DNA of 64,000 nt, taken from assembly GCA_021838715.1 (NCBI GenBank), contig JAKCCX010000001.1:62001-126000 (forward strand), given 5' to 3'. This document shows, one piece after another, positions 9,320-18,755 of the stretch. The position numbers and the translations under genes were made by a program. The first letter of the stretch is position 1, and the number at the start of each line of letters is the position of its first letter. This DNA is from Pseudomonadota bacterium (lineage in GTDB: Bacteria > Pseudomonadota > Gammaproteobacteria > Burkholderiales > Burkholderiaceae_F). The notes beneath the pieces are model-generated. The model made no database searches, was not told where the DNA came from, and was given only the letters and a program-made list of their open reading frames with translations.

Positions 9320-9906
9320 CACGAACCCCGGCGGCGCCCGTGCGCCGGCAGCATGCGCCCCATGATCCCGTCATGCAGCATGAACCGGTGGTGCAGCGCC
9401 GCCACGATATGCAGGCCGGCCAGACTCGCCAGCGTGTAGGCAAAAAATGCGTGGACATCTTCCAGGGTCTTCCCCAACGCCTTGTCGACCGGCACGAAAT
9501 CGGGCAGCGGAATCTTGCCGAACAGCACGACGGGCAGCCCCTTTGCCGAACTCATCGCCCAGCCCAGCAGCGGGACGATGAAGAACAGCGCGTACAGCAG
9601 CCCATGGGCTGCACCCGTCACCTTGCGCTGCCAGTCCGCGATCGATGCCGGCAACCCGGGGGCGCGGTGGGTCGCGCGCCAGAGCAGCCGGATCGACGCC
9701 AACGCCAGCGCGACGATGCCGATCCATTTGTGCCAGTTGAACACGCGCACCCGGGTCGGGGAGATCTTGAGATCGCCCATGAACACGCCGACCAGGAACA
9801 CCAGCAGCAGCACCGCCGCCATCAGCCAGTGCAGGTGGATTGCGACGCCGGAGTAGCGTTCCGTCGGGGCCGCCGCGGACACGGAGGAAGAAGGACTGGT
9901 TGCCAT
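9319..9906 (-). CDS. Cytochrome b561 family protein
   Basis: Inner-membrane di-heme b-type cytochrome of about 195 residues with four predicted helices. Histidines suited to heme binding are His24/His26 (AIHLHW), one in FNWHKW, and those in DVHAFFAYT and SLAGLHIVAALHHR. It probably passes electrons between quinol and periplasmic partners; the following yceI gene overlaps its stop. ATG at 9906 is preceded by AGGAG at 9 bases; a TTG one codon earlier has better spacing and is possible. A specific substrate cannot be assigned. Confidence 0.88.
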   Translation of the reverse strand: MATSPSSSVSAAAPTERYSGVAIHLHWLMAAVLLLVFLVGVFMGDLKISPTRVRVFNWHKWIGIVALALASIRLLWRATHRAPGLPASIADWQRKVTGAAHGLLYALFFIVPLLGWAMSSAKGLPVVLFGKIPLPDFVPVDKALGKTLEDVHAFFAYTLASLAGLHIVAALHHRFMLHDGIMGRMLPAHGRRRGS

Positions 9907-9931
9907 CAAGGAAAACTCCTGCAGCGATTCA

Positions 9932-9957
9932 GCTCAAAACCCGGGCTCAAAACCCGG
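9932..9957. repeat. Tandem 13-bp repeat upstream of cytochrome b561
   Basis: GCTCAAAACCCGG occurs twice head to tail (9932-9944 and 9945-9957), 25 bp upstream of the cytochrome b561 start codon. It could be a protein binding site or a slippage product. Confidence 0.6.
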
Positions 9958-10060
9958 ACCGGAAAGCCGGAATTGTAGGAAGGCGGGCCTTTCCTTCCGT
10001 TCAGGATTTCCGTATACAGTCTTTGGCCCGCCACGCCGGCAGCGGGGGGCCGCGGGAGAA

Positions 10061-10085
10061 CGCCGGCGCGGCACGCGCGCCGGCG
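10061..10085. other. GC hairpin downstream of aroE
   Basis: CGCCGGCGCG and CGCGCCGGCG form a perfect 10-bp stem with a GCACG loop, ten bases past the aroE stop. No T-run follows on the minus strand, so it is at best a rho-assisted or 3'-stabilising structure at the end of the mpl-rnb-tonB-aroE operon. Confidence 0.4.
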
Positions 10086-10094
10086 CGAGGGCGC

Positions 10095-10919
10095 TCAGGC
10101 CCCGCGATCGAGCTGCTTGCGGATCTCGCGATACACGCTTTCCGTCCGCGGCCGCACGCCGCGCCAGATCGCGAACGACTCCGCCGCCTGTTCGATCAGC
10201 ATGCCGAGTCCGTCGCTCACCTGCCGCGCCCCGCCGGACCGGGCCAGTTCCAGGAACGGCGTCGGCGCCGCGGCGTAGACGAGGTCGTAGGCCAGCGTGC
10301 AATCGTCGAAGGTCTCGGGATCGATCGGCGGGGCCTCATGGTGCAGGCTCGTCGACGTCCCGTTGACGATCAGATCGAAATGTTCCGCCGGGGCTTCGTC
10401 GTAGTGGATCGCCTCGACGCCGAATTCCTCCGCCAGCTCCTGCGCCCGTCCGTGCGTGCGATTGGCCACGGAAATTCCTTTCGGGCGCTCTTCGAGCAGG
10501 GATGCAACCAGTCCGCGCACACCGCCGCCGGCACCGAGAATCAGGATCTCCGCGCCCGCGATCGAAAAGCCGAGGCGTTCCCGCACGTCGCGCACGAAAC
10601 CGATGCCATCGGTGTTGTCGCCCGAGATCCGGTCGTCGTCAAACTTCAGCGTGTTCACCGCCCCCGCCAACCGCGCCCGCGCACTCAGGTCGTCGGCCAG
10701 CTTGGCGGCATCGAGCTTGAACGGGATGGTCACGTTCAAGCCGCGGTAGCCCTGATCGCGCAAGCCCAGTGCGATCTCCTCGAAGCGGTCCAGCGGGGCC
10801 TCGATCCGCTCGTAGCGCATATGCTGGCCGGTCTGTTCCGCGAACAGGCGATGGATTTCCGGCGAGCGGCTGTGCACAACCGGGTTGCCGACGACGGCAT
10901 AGCGATCTTCGATGTTCAT
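10095..10919 (-). CDS. aroE: Shikimate dehydrogenase
   Basis: Reduces 3-dehydroshikimate to shikimate with NADPH, fourth step of aromatic amino acid synthesis. The 274-residue length is typical. Substrate-site residues visible are SRSP near the N-terminus, catalytic Lys68 in NVTIPFK and Asp104 in GDNTDGIGF; the nucleotide fold has GAGGGVRG and the NRT motif after it, typical of NADP use. ATG at 10919 lies three bases from the stop of the TonB-like gene, so it is in the same operon. Other shikimate genes in the window are aroQ, aroK and aroB at separate loci. Confidence 0.96.
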   Translation of the reverse strand: MNIEDRYAVVGNPVVHSRSPEIHRLFAEQTGQHMRYERIEAPLDRFEEIALGLRDQGYRGLNVTIPFKLDAAKLADDLSARARLAGAVNTLKFDDDRISGDNTDGIGFVRDVRERLGFSIAGAEILILGAGGGVRGLVASLLEERPKGISVANRTHGRAQELAEEFGVEAIHYDEAPAEHFDLIVNGTSTSLHHEAPPIDPETFDDCTLAYDLVYAAAPTPFLELARSGGARQVSDGLGMLIEQAAESFAIWRGVRPRTESVYREIRKQLDRGA

Positions 10920-10922
10920 GGC

Positions 10923-11825
10923 TCAATGGCGCGTTCCAGCGGCACCACCCACTTGCAGTGCGGCTGCGGAACTTTCGCGCGGGGTTTGGGTTTGCAATTG
11001 ATCATGGGTAAAAATCCAGCTCCGCGTAATCTCCAGTCGGTCCGCGTTCCGGGCAATGCCGGGAGGCAGGGGCGGGAACGGCGCCGCCAGCATAACGATA
11101 CGCCTCGCTGCATTGTCCAGGACCGGCGAACCGGACGAGCGGTCGATCACCGCATCGAGCAGTCGGCCGCTGCGATCGATGATCACCGTCATTTGCAGGG
11201 TACCGTAGATTTTGCCGCGTGCGGCAGCAGGGTAATGGGCGTTGCCGACCTTTTCCACCCGCGCCCGCCACTGCGCGAAGTACAGCGCATCCGGAGACCC
11301 GCGCGTGCTCGGCATCAGATAATGGACCCGCGGCCTCGCCTGGTAATCGGAGATCTCCTTGTCGATCGCCGCTTCCATGCGCGCCAGCCGGGTCTGGGTC
11401 CGCCGCGCTGCCGGCGCGTGGTGGCGCGCGGCCCGATGCAAGCGCACCCGGGCGCGCCGTTCGTTCTTCTTGTACGTGGCGAGCAGCGCGCGCTGCTCGG
11501 CCTCGAGGCGGGCGATCGTCTGCCGGGCCGCCTGCAGGGCATCGCCTTCGGAATTGTCGGCCGACGCCGGCAACGGCGACGTCCGCCGACCGCGCGCATT
11601 GGTGCCGCCGCCGTTCAGATCGACCTGCGCCAGTAGCTGCGCATGCTCGGGCCGGCGCTGGCTGCGCGCATTGACCAGCACGACCTCCAGCGGCGGCATC
11701 GCCACGGGGTGACGCAGCAGTTCCGGCTTGACGAAGCGCACGGCGAGCACGACCAGATGCACGCCGACGGAGATCGTCAGGGCGGCCAGCAGCACGCGGT
11801 TTTCGATGCGGGGAAGGGTGAGCAC
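10923..11825 (-). CDS. TonB-like energy transducer C-terminal domain protein
   Basis: About 300 residues with one N-terminal membrane helix (LLAALTISVGVHLVVLAV), a long charged, partly coiled-coil periplasmic middle rich in Ala/Arg, and a C-terminal TonB-like domain (GTLQMTVIIDRSGRLLDAV... LDNAARRIV). It probably spans the periplasm and couples to an outer-membrane partner, though no ExbB/ExbD or receptor genes are nearby. The start is uncertain: GTG at 11825 (VLTLPRIENR) places the helix near the N-terminus and is preferred over upstream codons that run into the RNase gene. Position between an RNase II-type gene and aroE is a recurrent betaproteobacterial arrangement. Confidence 0.75.
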   Translation of the reverse strand: MLTLPRIENRVLLAALTISVGVHLVVLAVRFVKPELLRHPVAMPPLEVVLVNARSQRRPEHAQLLAQVDLNGGGTNARGRRTSPLPASADNSEGDALQAARQTIARLEAEQRALLATYKKNERRARVRLHRAARHHAPAARRTQTRLARMEAAIDKEISDYQARPRVHYLMPSTRGSPDALYFAQWRARVEKVGNAHYPAAARGKIYGTLQMTVIIDRSGRLLDAVIDRSSGSPVLDNAARRIVMLAAPFPPLPPGIARNADRLEITRSWIFTHDQLQTQTPRESSAAALQVGGAAGTRH

Positions 11826-11889
11826 GCGGCGATTGTAGTGGGCGCGGCGGAGCGGGCGGTCGCCCGGGACCGAGTGGAGCAGCCGCCGC

Positions 11890-13860
11890 CTACGATGCCG
11901 CGTCCGCCGCGGGCGGAACACCCTGCGCCTCGACGGCGCCCCCTTCCATGACCTCCTCTTCCTCGGCGACGGCTTGTGCCGGCTCCTCCGCGAGCACCTG
12001 CGCAACCCGCAGCTCGGGCACCAGCTCGACGAAGTCGATCGCCCCGACCTCGAGCGCCAGGCGCTGTCCGCGCCCGTACTGGGCCGCCGCGGCGAGCTTC
12101 AGCGTGAGCGGCAGCCCCTGCACCCGCAGCACCTCCTCGCGCGCCACGCGGGCTTCGATGCGGTGGACGCTCTCCTGCTGCAACCAGCGCAGGCTCCAGT
12201 AGCGCTCCATCCGCTCCTGGAAATCCGCGTACGCGCCGTACGCGGCATCGAATGCGGACACGGCGGAAAACAGATCGGAATCGCCGCGCGCATAGGGCGG
12301 CGTCCGCCCGAGGGCCGCGGCGACCAGTTGTCGCTGATTGAGCATGTCGACGTAGCGCCGCAGCGGCGAGGTGCACCACGCGTACCGGGCCACGCCAAGG
12401 CCTTCGTGGGGCGCCGGGCTCGTGGACATCCGAACACGGCCCAGCGACTGCGAGCGGTATACCCCGACCCAGCGCAACTGCTCCAGCCATGCACCCCATT
12501 GCGAATTGGCGGCGATCATCAGTTCGGCAACGATCCGATCCAGGGGCGCGTCCCGACGGCGGGTCTGCAGGCGCACGCGCGCAGCCTCGCCTTCGCCCTC
12601 GAGCTGGATCGACACCTCCTCGCGCCCTTTCGGCTCCGGCCGGCCGCGGACCGCCTCCCGTCCGGCCTTCAAGCGGCTGGCGAACTGCCACAGCATCGCC
12701 AGATCGCCGCCGAAGGGCCCCGGCACGTCCCCCGCGGCCACCTGCGCCTCGTCCCATGCCAGTTCCGGATGGTCGTGGCGCAGATTGGCCGCCACGGTGA
12801 CCCGATCGACGACCGTGTTCGCTGCCGCGATCGCATAGGTCTCCGGGTCGACGTCGAGGTAGAGCGACAGCGCCGGCACGGTCCGGCCCTCGGCAAGGGA
12901 ATACGCATCGACCCACGCCTCGGGCAACATGGTGATCTTCATCCCCGGCGCATACACCGTGGACATCCGGGCGCGCGCAACCACGTCGAGCGGATGGTCC
13001 CGCGCGATCTCCAGCGCGGGCGCGGCGATGTGGATGCCGATGCGCCACCCCGCCTCGATACGCTGGACCGAGAACGCGTCGTCGATTTCGGTGGTGGAAC
13101 TGTCGTCGATCGAAAACGCCGGCGTCGGCGATTGCGGAAGATCCTCGAACCGCATCGACGGCGCCGGCAGATCGGCGGAAAACCCGGCGCCGCCGGGAAA
13201 CGTCCGCGCCAGGAACGACTGCACATGCCACTCGTACGGCGAGGCGATGGCGCCGCGCGCCAGCAGCAGGCGCAGCGGACTCATCTGCAGAACGTGCGCG
13301 GCCTCCTCGAGCGCCTTGTACTCGATGCCGTTGCGGTCCGGGCGACAGAGCAGGTTCATCGCCGAGGCGGCGATTTCCTCGGGCAGCTCCCCGCGCCGCA
13401 ACTGGTCGACCATCTGCTCCCGCCGCAGCTCCTGCTGGCGTCGGCGCTCCACCGCGGCCAGCGCCGCGCGCAAGGTCTCGGGCGGTGCCGGCCGGAAGAC
13501 GCCGCGCCCCTTCCGATAAAAATACATCGGCGCGGCATGCAGGCGCATCAGGACCGCCGCGGCTTCCACCGCCGCCGGCTCATGCCCGTAATAGTCACGC
13601 GCGAGACGTTCGAACCCGAACTCTTCCTGCGGCGCGCACTCCCAGAGGAAATCGACATCGATGCCTTCGGCTTCCGCGCGCGCGGACCGCAGCAGTTCCT
13701 CCGCCGCCGGGCGGTCGAAGCGCAGCAGAACGGCATTCGCCTTGACCTTCACGCGCTTGCCGGTGGTGGTGTCGACCTGGAGCGAGGAGTCGGTCGCCGC
13801 GCGCACCGTGCCGGCTTTCAGTTCGCCGCTTTCCTCGAAGACTACGTGAGCGGTCGTCAC
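11890..13860 (-). CDS. RNase II family exoribonuclease
   Basis: A 656-residue 3'-5' exoribonuclease of the RNB family. The catalytic centre is AFSIDDSSTTEIDDAFSV, with the metal-binding aspartates in the order seen in RNase II/R; TSPLRRYVDMLNQRQ follows as the usual RNB C-terminal motif. The N-terminal region (1-230) does not look like standard cold-shock domains, and the C-terminus ends in an acidic tail after a short S1-like segment, so it is a divergent group rather than canonical Rnb or Rnr. GTG start at 13860 overlaps the mpl stop (GTGA). Role in RNA decay is inferred from the family. Confidence 0.88.
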   Translation of the reverse strand: MTTAHVVFEESGELKAGTVRAATDSSLQVDTTTGKRVKVKANAVLLRFDRPAAEELLRSARAEAEGIDVDFLWECAPQEEFGFERLARDYYGHEPAAVEAAAVLMRLHAAPMYFYRKGRGVFRPAPPETLRAALAAVERRRQQELRREQMVDQLRRGELPEEIAASAMNLLCRPDRNGIEYKALEEAAHVLQMSPLRLLLARGAIASPYEWHVQSFLARTFPGGAGFSADLPAPSMRFEDLPQSPTPAFSIDDSSTTEIDDAFSVQRIEAGWRIGIHIAAPALEIARDHPLDVVARARMSTVYAPGMKITMLPEAWVDAYSLAEGRTVPALSLYLDVDPETYAIAAANTVVDRVTVAANLRHDHPELAWDEAQVAAGDVPGPFGGDLAMLWQFASRLKAGREAVRGRPEPKGREEVSIQLEGEGEAARVRLQTRRRDAPLDRIVAELMIAANSQWGAWLEQLRWVGVYRSQSLGRVRMSTSPAPHEGLGVARYAWCTSPLRRYVDMLNQRQLVAAALGRTPPYARGDSDLFSAVSAFDAAYGAYADFQERMERYWSLRWLQQESVHRIEARVAREEVLRVQGLPLTLKLAAAAQYGRGQRLALEVGAIDFVELVPELRVAQVLAEEPAQAVAEEEEVMEGGAVEAQGVPPAADAAS

Positions 13861-15305
13861 GGCCGGCACTCCGCGTTGACGCCGTTGTCGGCACCCGCCC
13901 CCCCGCCCGCTCCGTGCGCGACGGCCAGTGCCGCGAGCAGCTTGCCGTGGACGCCCCCGAAGCCGCCGTTGCTCATCGCGATCACCCGGTCGCCCGGACG
14001 CGCCGCCCGCGCCACCGCCTCGACCAGCTGATCGAGGTCGGAGAACACCAGCGCCCGCTCCCCCAACGGCGCCAGCGCCGCGCGCGGATCCCAGCCCAGT
14101 TGCGGCGGTTCGAAACAGAAGGTGATGTCGGCATCCCGCAAGCTCGCGGCCAGACGGTCGCGCATGGTGCCCAGACGCATGGTGTTGGAACGCGGCTCGA
14201 GCAAGGCCAGGATCCGGTTTGCGCCGGCCCGCCGACGCAAACCCGCGAGCGTCGCCTCGATCGCCGTGGGATGATGGGCGAAGTCGTCGTACACCGAAAC
14301 CCCGTCGGCCATGCCCCGCAGCTCCAGCCGCCGCTTGACGCCCGGGAAGCGATTCAGCGCCCGGCAGGCCGCCTCCGGCGCCACGCCGAGATGCGCGCAC
14401 GCCGCCACCGCCGCCACCGCATTGTCGCGATTGTGGTCACCCGCAAGGGTCCACGCGACCGTGCCCACGCCACGGCCGGCCCGGAGAATTTCGAACGCTT
14501 CGGCTTCGCCGTCCTCGCGCCCCGCGCCGGCATCCGCCGCACGCCAGTCCCAGTCCGCAGCGGGACCGAAGCGCTCCACCTCGCACCACGCGCCGCGCGC
14601 CAGGACCCGGGCCAACGCCGCATCGCGGCCATTGACGATCGCCCGCCCGCCGCGCGGCACGCAACGCATCAGGTGGTGGAATTGGGTCTCGATGGCCGCG
14701 AGATCGGGAAAGATGTCGGCGTGGTCGTACTCCAGATTGTTGGCAATCACCGTACGGGGAAAGTAATGGACGAACTTGCTGCGCTTGTCGAACAGCGCGC
14801 TGTCGTATTCGTCCGCCTCGATCACGAACGGCGCATCGATTCGCCCGAGGCGCGCGGAAATGCCGAAGCCGCCCGGAACCCCGCCGATCAGGAATCCCGG
14901 TTCCCGTCCCGCCTGATCCAGAATCCAGGCGCACAGCGACGACGTCGTCGTCTTGCCGTGGGTGCCGGCAACGGCGAGCACATGCCGGCCGCGCAGGATG
15001 TTCTCCCGCACCCATGCCGGACCGGAGACGAACGGCGCGTCGGCCTCCAGGATCGCCTCGAACAGCGGGTTGCCCCGGGCCACGACGTTGCCGATGACGA
15101 ACACGTCCGGCGCGATGGCCATCTGCTCGGCGCCGAACCCTTCGATCAGGTCCACGCCCGCATCGCGCAACTGTTCGCTCATCGGCGGATACACCGCGTG
15201 ATCGCAACCGGTGACCCGATGTCCGGCAGCCAGGGCCAGGCGCGCCACTCCGCCCATGAAGGTACCGCAGATTCCCAGGATGTGCAGATGCACGGCGACC
15301 GCCAC
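13857..15305 (-). CDS. mpl: UDP-N-acetylmuramate:L-Ala-gamma-D-Glu-meso-DAP ligase
   Basis: Recycles murein tripeptide by joining it to UDP-MurNAc, feeding the peptidoglycan pathway. A Mur-ligase of 482 residues with the N-terminal UDP-binding start HLHILGICGTFMGG, ATP loop GTHGKTTTS at about 114-122, and later Mur motifs (DEYDSALFDKRSKF, GDHNRDNA, YDDFAHHPTAI). HPT in the last is typical of Mpl. First codon is a GTG at 15305; a second GTG at 15293 would give an N-terminus closer to the E. coli protein. It is divergent from aroQ and overlaps the RNase II-type gene. ampD, another recycling gene, is at 26 kb. Confidence 0.95.
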   Translation of the reverse strand: MAVAVHLHILGICGTFMGGVARLALAAGHRVTGCDHAVYPPMSEQLRDAGVDLIEGFGAEQMAIAPDVFVIGNVVARGNPLFEAILEADAPFVSGPAWVRENILRGRHVLAVAGTHGKTTTSSLCAWILDQAGREPGFLIGGVPGGFGISARLGRIDAPFVIEADEYDSALFDKRSKFVHYFPRTVIANNLEYDHADIFPDLAAIETQFHHLMRCVPRGGRAIVNGRDAALARVLARGAWCEVERFGPAADWDWRAADAGAGREDGEAEAFEILRAGRGVGTVAWTLAGDHNRDNAVAAVAACAHLGVAPEAACRALNRFPGVKRRLELRGMADGVSVYDDFAHHPTAIEATLAGLRRRAGANRILALLEPRSNTMRLGTMRDRLAASLRDADITFCFEPPQLGWDPRAALAPLGERALVFSDLDQLVEAVARAARPGDRVIAMSNGGFGGVHGKLLAALAVAHGAGGGAGADNGVNAECRP

Positions 15306-15398
15306 TCGGTTCGATAAAAGGAAATTCTATCCGGTCTGGACAAAACCCCGGATTCTGTCGACAATGTCGCCCATTTTCCGCGTTCTGCTCAAAATTCA

Positions 15399-15848
15399 AT
15401 GGCAAGCCACATTCTCGTGATCAACGGACCGAACCTGAATCTGCTCGGTTCCCGCGAAACGGCCATCTACGGCGAGACCACGCTTGCGGACATCGAGCAC
15501 GAACTGCAGGCGCAGGCCCGGCAACGAGGCCTTGCCCTGCAATGCTTTCAGAGCAACCACGAGGGCGCGCTGATCGACCGGATCCACGCCGCGCGCGACG
15601 AAGGCGTGGATTTCATCGTCATCAACGCGGGCGCCTATACCCATACCAGCATCGCCCTGCGGGATGCGCTGGCGGCGGCGGCGATCCCGTTCCTCGAGGT
15701 GCATCTTTCCAACATCCACCGCCGCGAGCCCTTTCGCCACGTGTCCCTGCTGTCGGACAAGGCGATCGGCACCATCGTCGGCCTTGGCCCGGCGGGATAC
15801 CGCTTGGCCCTGGAATTCGCGGCGGACCATCGCGTCGGCGGCGCATAG
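15399..15848 (+). CDS. aroQ: 3-Dehydroquinate dehydratase, type II
   Basis: Dehydrates 3-dehydroquinate to 3-dehydroshikimate, third step of the shikimate pathway. The 149-residue protein has all type II signatures: [16 protein letters not shown] with the loop arginine, the catalytic tyrosine in [21 protein letters not shown], and [12 protein letters not shown], and [15 protein letters not shown]. The enzyme is normally a dodecamer. ATG at 15399; no clear SD. It lies 100 bp ahead of accB in the arrangement common in beta- and gammaproteobacteria. Confidence 0.97.
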   Translation: MASHILVINGPNLNLLGSRETAIYGETTLADIEHELQAQARQRGLALQCFQSNHEGALIDRIHAARDEGVDFIVINAGAYTHTSIALRDALAAAAIPFLEVHLSNIHRREPFRHVSLLSDKAIGTIVGLGPAGYRLALEFAADHRVGGA

Positions 15849-15950
15849 CCGCGGACGCCGATCGCCTGCACATATATGTACTCGATCCTCGAACCCAGCA
15901 CCGCAACGCCGGACCTGCAGTCCGGCGGGCGGCGCCACTCGTGAGGCACC

Positions 15951-16406
15951 ATGGACCTGCGCAAACTGAAGACCCTGATCGACCTCGTATCCGAATCCGG
16001 CATTGCGGAAATCGAGGTCACCGAGGGAGAGGACAAAGTACGGATCGTCAATAAATACGCGAGCGCGCCGATGCATGCCGCCGCGCCGCTGGCGATGCCG
16101 GCCGCGCCGACTGCGCCGGTGGCCGTGGCCGCCCCGGCGGCAGCGACGGCGGAGCCGCCGGCGGCTCCGTCCGGACACGTCGTCAAATCGCCGATGGTCG
16201 GCACCTTCTACCGCTCGCCCAACCCCGAATCCAAACCGTTCGTCGAGATCGGGCAGACGGTCAAGGCCGGCGACACCCTGTGCATCATCGAGGCGATGAA
16301 GCTGCTCAACGAGATCGAGGCCGACGTGGCCGGCACGGTCCGGGAGATCCTGGTGGACAACGGACAGGCAGTCGAATACGGCCAGCCGCTCTTCATCGTC
16401 GCGTAG
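15951..16406 (+). CDS. accB: Acetyl-CoA carboxylase biotin carboxyl carrier protein
   Basis: Carries the biotin that shuttles CO2 from AccC to the AccA/AccD carboxyltransferase for malonyl-CoA synthesis. The 151-residue protein has an N-terminal dimerisation part ([13 protein letters not shown]), an Ala/Pro-rich linker (~40-75) and a C-terminal biotinyl domain with biotin-accepting Lys117 in [10 protein letters not shown]. Its leader contains an 8-bp hairpin CGCCGGAC/GTCCGGCG (15907-15927) and a TATA-like palindrome around 15870-15880 that may be promoter-related. accC follows after 7 bases. Confidence 0.97.
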   Translation: MDLRKLKTLIDLVSESGIAEIEVTEGEDKVRIVNKYASAPMHAAAPLAMPAAPTAPVAVAAPAAATAEPPAAPSGHVVKSPMVGTFYRSPNPESKPFVEIGQTVKAGDTLCIIEAMKLLNEIEADVAGTVREILVDNGQAVEYGQPLFIVA

Positions 16407-16413
16407 CACCCTC

Positions 16414-17772
16414 ATGTTCGGAAAACTCCTGATCGCGAACCGCGGCGAGATTGCGCTGCGGATTCAACGTGCCTGCCGCGAGCTGGGCATCCGTACCGTC
16501 GTCGTGCATTCCGAGGTCGATGCCGATGCCAAGTACGTCAAGCTCGCCGACGAGTCGGTCTGCATCGGTCCCGCGCCCTCGAAGGAAAGCTATCTCAACG
16601 TCCCGGCGATCATCGCCGCCGCCGAGGTCACCGACGCGGAGGCGATCCATCCCGGATACGGATTCCTGTCCGAGAACGCGGATTTCGCCGAGCGCGTGGA
16701 ACGCAGCGGCTTCGTGTTCATCGGCCCGCGCCCCGAATCGATCCGGCTGATGGGCGACAAGGTGTCGGCCAAGCACGCGATGATCGCCGCCGCCGTGCCG
16801 ACCGTGCCGGGGTCCGATGGCGTCCTGCCGGAAGATCCGCGGGAGATCGTCCGCGTCGCGCGCGCCGTCGGCTATCCGGTCATCATCAAGGCGGCGGGGG
16901 GCGGCGGCGGGCGCGGCATGCGCGTCGTGCATACGGAGGCTGCCCTGCTCAGCGCGGTGACGATGACCCGGCAGGAGGCGCAGACGGCATTCAGCAATCC
17001 GAACGTCTATATGGAGAAGTTCCTCGAAAACCCGCGCCACATCGAAATCCAGGTGCTCGCCGACCAGTACCGCAACGCGATCTGGCTGGGCGAGCGCGAC
17101 TGTTCGATGCAGCGGCGCCATCAGAAGATCCTGGAGGAGGCGCCGGCCCCCGGCATTCCGCGCAAGCTCATCGAGCGCATCGGCGACCGTTGCGCCGAGG
17201 CCTGCCGCAAGATCGACTACCGCGGCGCCGGCACCTTCGAATTCCTCTACGAGAACGGCGAGTTCTACTTCATCGAGATGAACACCCGGGTCCAGGTCGA
17301 GCATCCGGTGACCGAGCTCGTCACCGGCATCGACATCGTGCAGCAGCAGATCCGGGTCGCAGCGGGAGAGCGCCTGACGATCCGGCAGCGCGACGTGGTT
17401 CTGCGCGGCCATGCCATCGAATGCCGCATCAACGCCGAGGATCCGTACCGATTCACGCCCAGCCCCGGACGGATCACCGCCTGGCATACGCCGGGCGGGC
17501 CCGGGGTGCGGGTGGACTCGCATGCGTACGCAGGGTACGTCGTGCCGCCCAACTACGATTCGATGATCGGGAAACTGCTGTGCTACGGCGACACGCGCGA
17601 CCAGGCGATCGCCCGCATGCGGATTGCGCTGTCGGAGGCCGTCGTCGAAGGCATCAGCACGAACATTCCCCTCCACCGGGAATTGATGATGGACGAAAAA
17701 TTCGTGCAGGGGGGAACCAGCATCCACTACCTGGAAAAGCGCCTGGCGGAAAAGAAGGCCAACCAGGGCTAG
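16414..17772 (+). CDS. accC: Acetyl-CoA carboxylase biotin carboxylase subunit
   Basis: ATP-dependent carboxylation of the biotin on AccB, first half of the acetyl-CoA carboxylase reaction. The 452-residue length and ATP-grasp fold match AccC: start [30 protein letters not shown], the glycine-rich ATP loop [26 protein letters not shown] with catalytic residues, and [14 protein letters not shown]. Directly downstream of accB, upstream of prmA; this accBC-prmA order is standard in Proteobacteria. Confidence 0.98.
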   Translation: MFGKLLIANRGEIALRIQRACRELGIRTVVVHSEVDADAKYVKLADESVCIGPAPSKESYLNVPAIIAAAEVTDAEAIHPGYGFLSENADFAERVERSGFVFIGPRPESIRLMGDKVSAKHAMIAAAVPTVPGSDGVLPEDPREIVRVARAVGYPVIIKAAGGGGGRGMRVVHTEAALLSAVTMTRQEAQTAFSNPNVYMEKFLENPRHIEIQVLADQYRNAIWLGERDCSMQRRHQKILEEAPAPGIPRKLIERIGDRCAEACRKIDYRGAGTFEFLYENGEFYFIEMNTRVQVEHPVTELVTGIDIVQQQIRVAAGERLTIRQRDVVLRGHAIECRINAEDPYRFTPSPGRITAWHTPGGPGVRVDSHAYAGYVVPPNYDSMIGKLLCYGDTRDQAIARMRIALSEAVVEGISTNIPLHRELMMDEKFVQGGTSIHYLEKRLAEKKANQG

Positions 17773-17797
17773 GCCGACCGGCGCCGGGATCACCACC

Positions 17798-18733
17798 ATG
17801 TTCGCGGAATTTCAGATTCTCCTGCCAGCCGATGCGCTGGACGCCTGGACCGATGCCCTGCTTGCCGCCGGTGCGCTGTCGGTCTCGGTGGAGGATGACG
17901 ATCGCGATACGCCGGACGAATCGGCGCTGTACGGCGAACCCGGCGAGGAGCCGCCCGATCCGGCATGGCGCAACAACCGGGTGAGCGTGCTCGTCGACCG
18001 CGATGCCGACATCGGGGATCTGCTCGCGACCGCGGCGCGGGACCTCGACGCCGCCCCGCCGGCGGCGATCGCATGCAAGGCCGTCGACGACTGCGACTGG
18101 GTCCGGCAAACGCAAGCCCAGTTCGCCCCGATCGCCGTCGGACGGATCTGGATCGTCCCGAGCTGGCACACCCCGCCCGACCCGCAGGCGATCAACATCC
18201 GCATCGACCCCGGCGCCGCGTTCGGCACCGGAGCGCATCCGACGACGCGCCTGTGCCTGCAGTGGATGGAGCGGAACCCGCCGACCGGCCTGTCCGTGCT
18301 CGACTATGGCTGCGGATCCGGCATCCTGTCGATCTGCGCCGCCGCGCTGGGGGCGGCCGACGTGGTCGGCGTCGACATCGACCCGGCGGCGATCGCCACC
18401 GCCGGCCACAACGCGCAGGAAAACCGGGTCACGGTCCGCTACACCGCCCCGGAAGCGTTTGCCGAAGAGCCGGAACGCCGCTTCGATCTCGTGATCGCGA
18501 ACATCCTCGCCAACCCCATCATGGTGCTTGCGCCGATGCTGGCCCACCGGGTCCGCCCGGGCGGAACGATCCTGCTTTCGGGCATCCTGGAACGCCAGGC
18601 CCAGGCGATCATCGACACCTTCCTGCGGGCGGACCCCCGCATGGCGCTTGCGGTCGTTGCGCAGGACGAAGGCTGGGTCGCGATCGCAGGAACCAGGCAG
18701 GCCGACGACACCCTCCGGAACCCCAACCCGTGA
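17798..18733 (+). CDS. prmA: Ribosomal protein L11 methyltransferase
   Basis: Trimethylates the N-terminus and lysines of ribosomal protein L11 using SAM. The 311-residue protein has the N-terminal L11-recognition domain (about 1-90) and a C-terminal class I methyltransferase with DPGAAFGTGAHPTTRLC, the SAM loop LDYGCGSGILSI, and the catalytic-region NPP-like motif seen here as IANILANPI. It begins 25 bases after accC and is part of the acc operon. Confidence 0.95.
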   Translation: MFAEFQILLPADALDAWTDALLAAGALSVSVEDDDRDTPDESALYGEPGEEPPDPAWRNNRVSVLVDRDADIGDLLATAARDLDAAPPAAIACKAVDDCDWVRQTQAQFAPIAVGRIWIVPSWHTPPDPQAINIRIDPGAAFGTGAHPTTRLCLQWMERNPPTGLSVLDYGCGSGILSICAAALGAADVVGVDIDPAAIATAGHNAQENRVTVRYTAPEAFAEEPERRFDLVIANILANPIMVLAPMLAHRVRPGGTILLSGILERQAQAIIDTFLRADPRMALAVVAQDEGWVAIAGTRQADDTLRNPNP

Positions 18734-18755
18734 ACGCAGCGGGTGCCGCGCCGAA

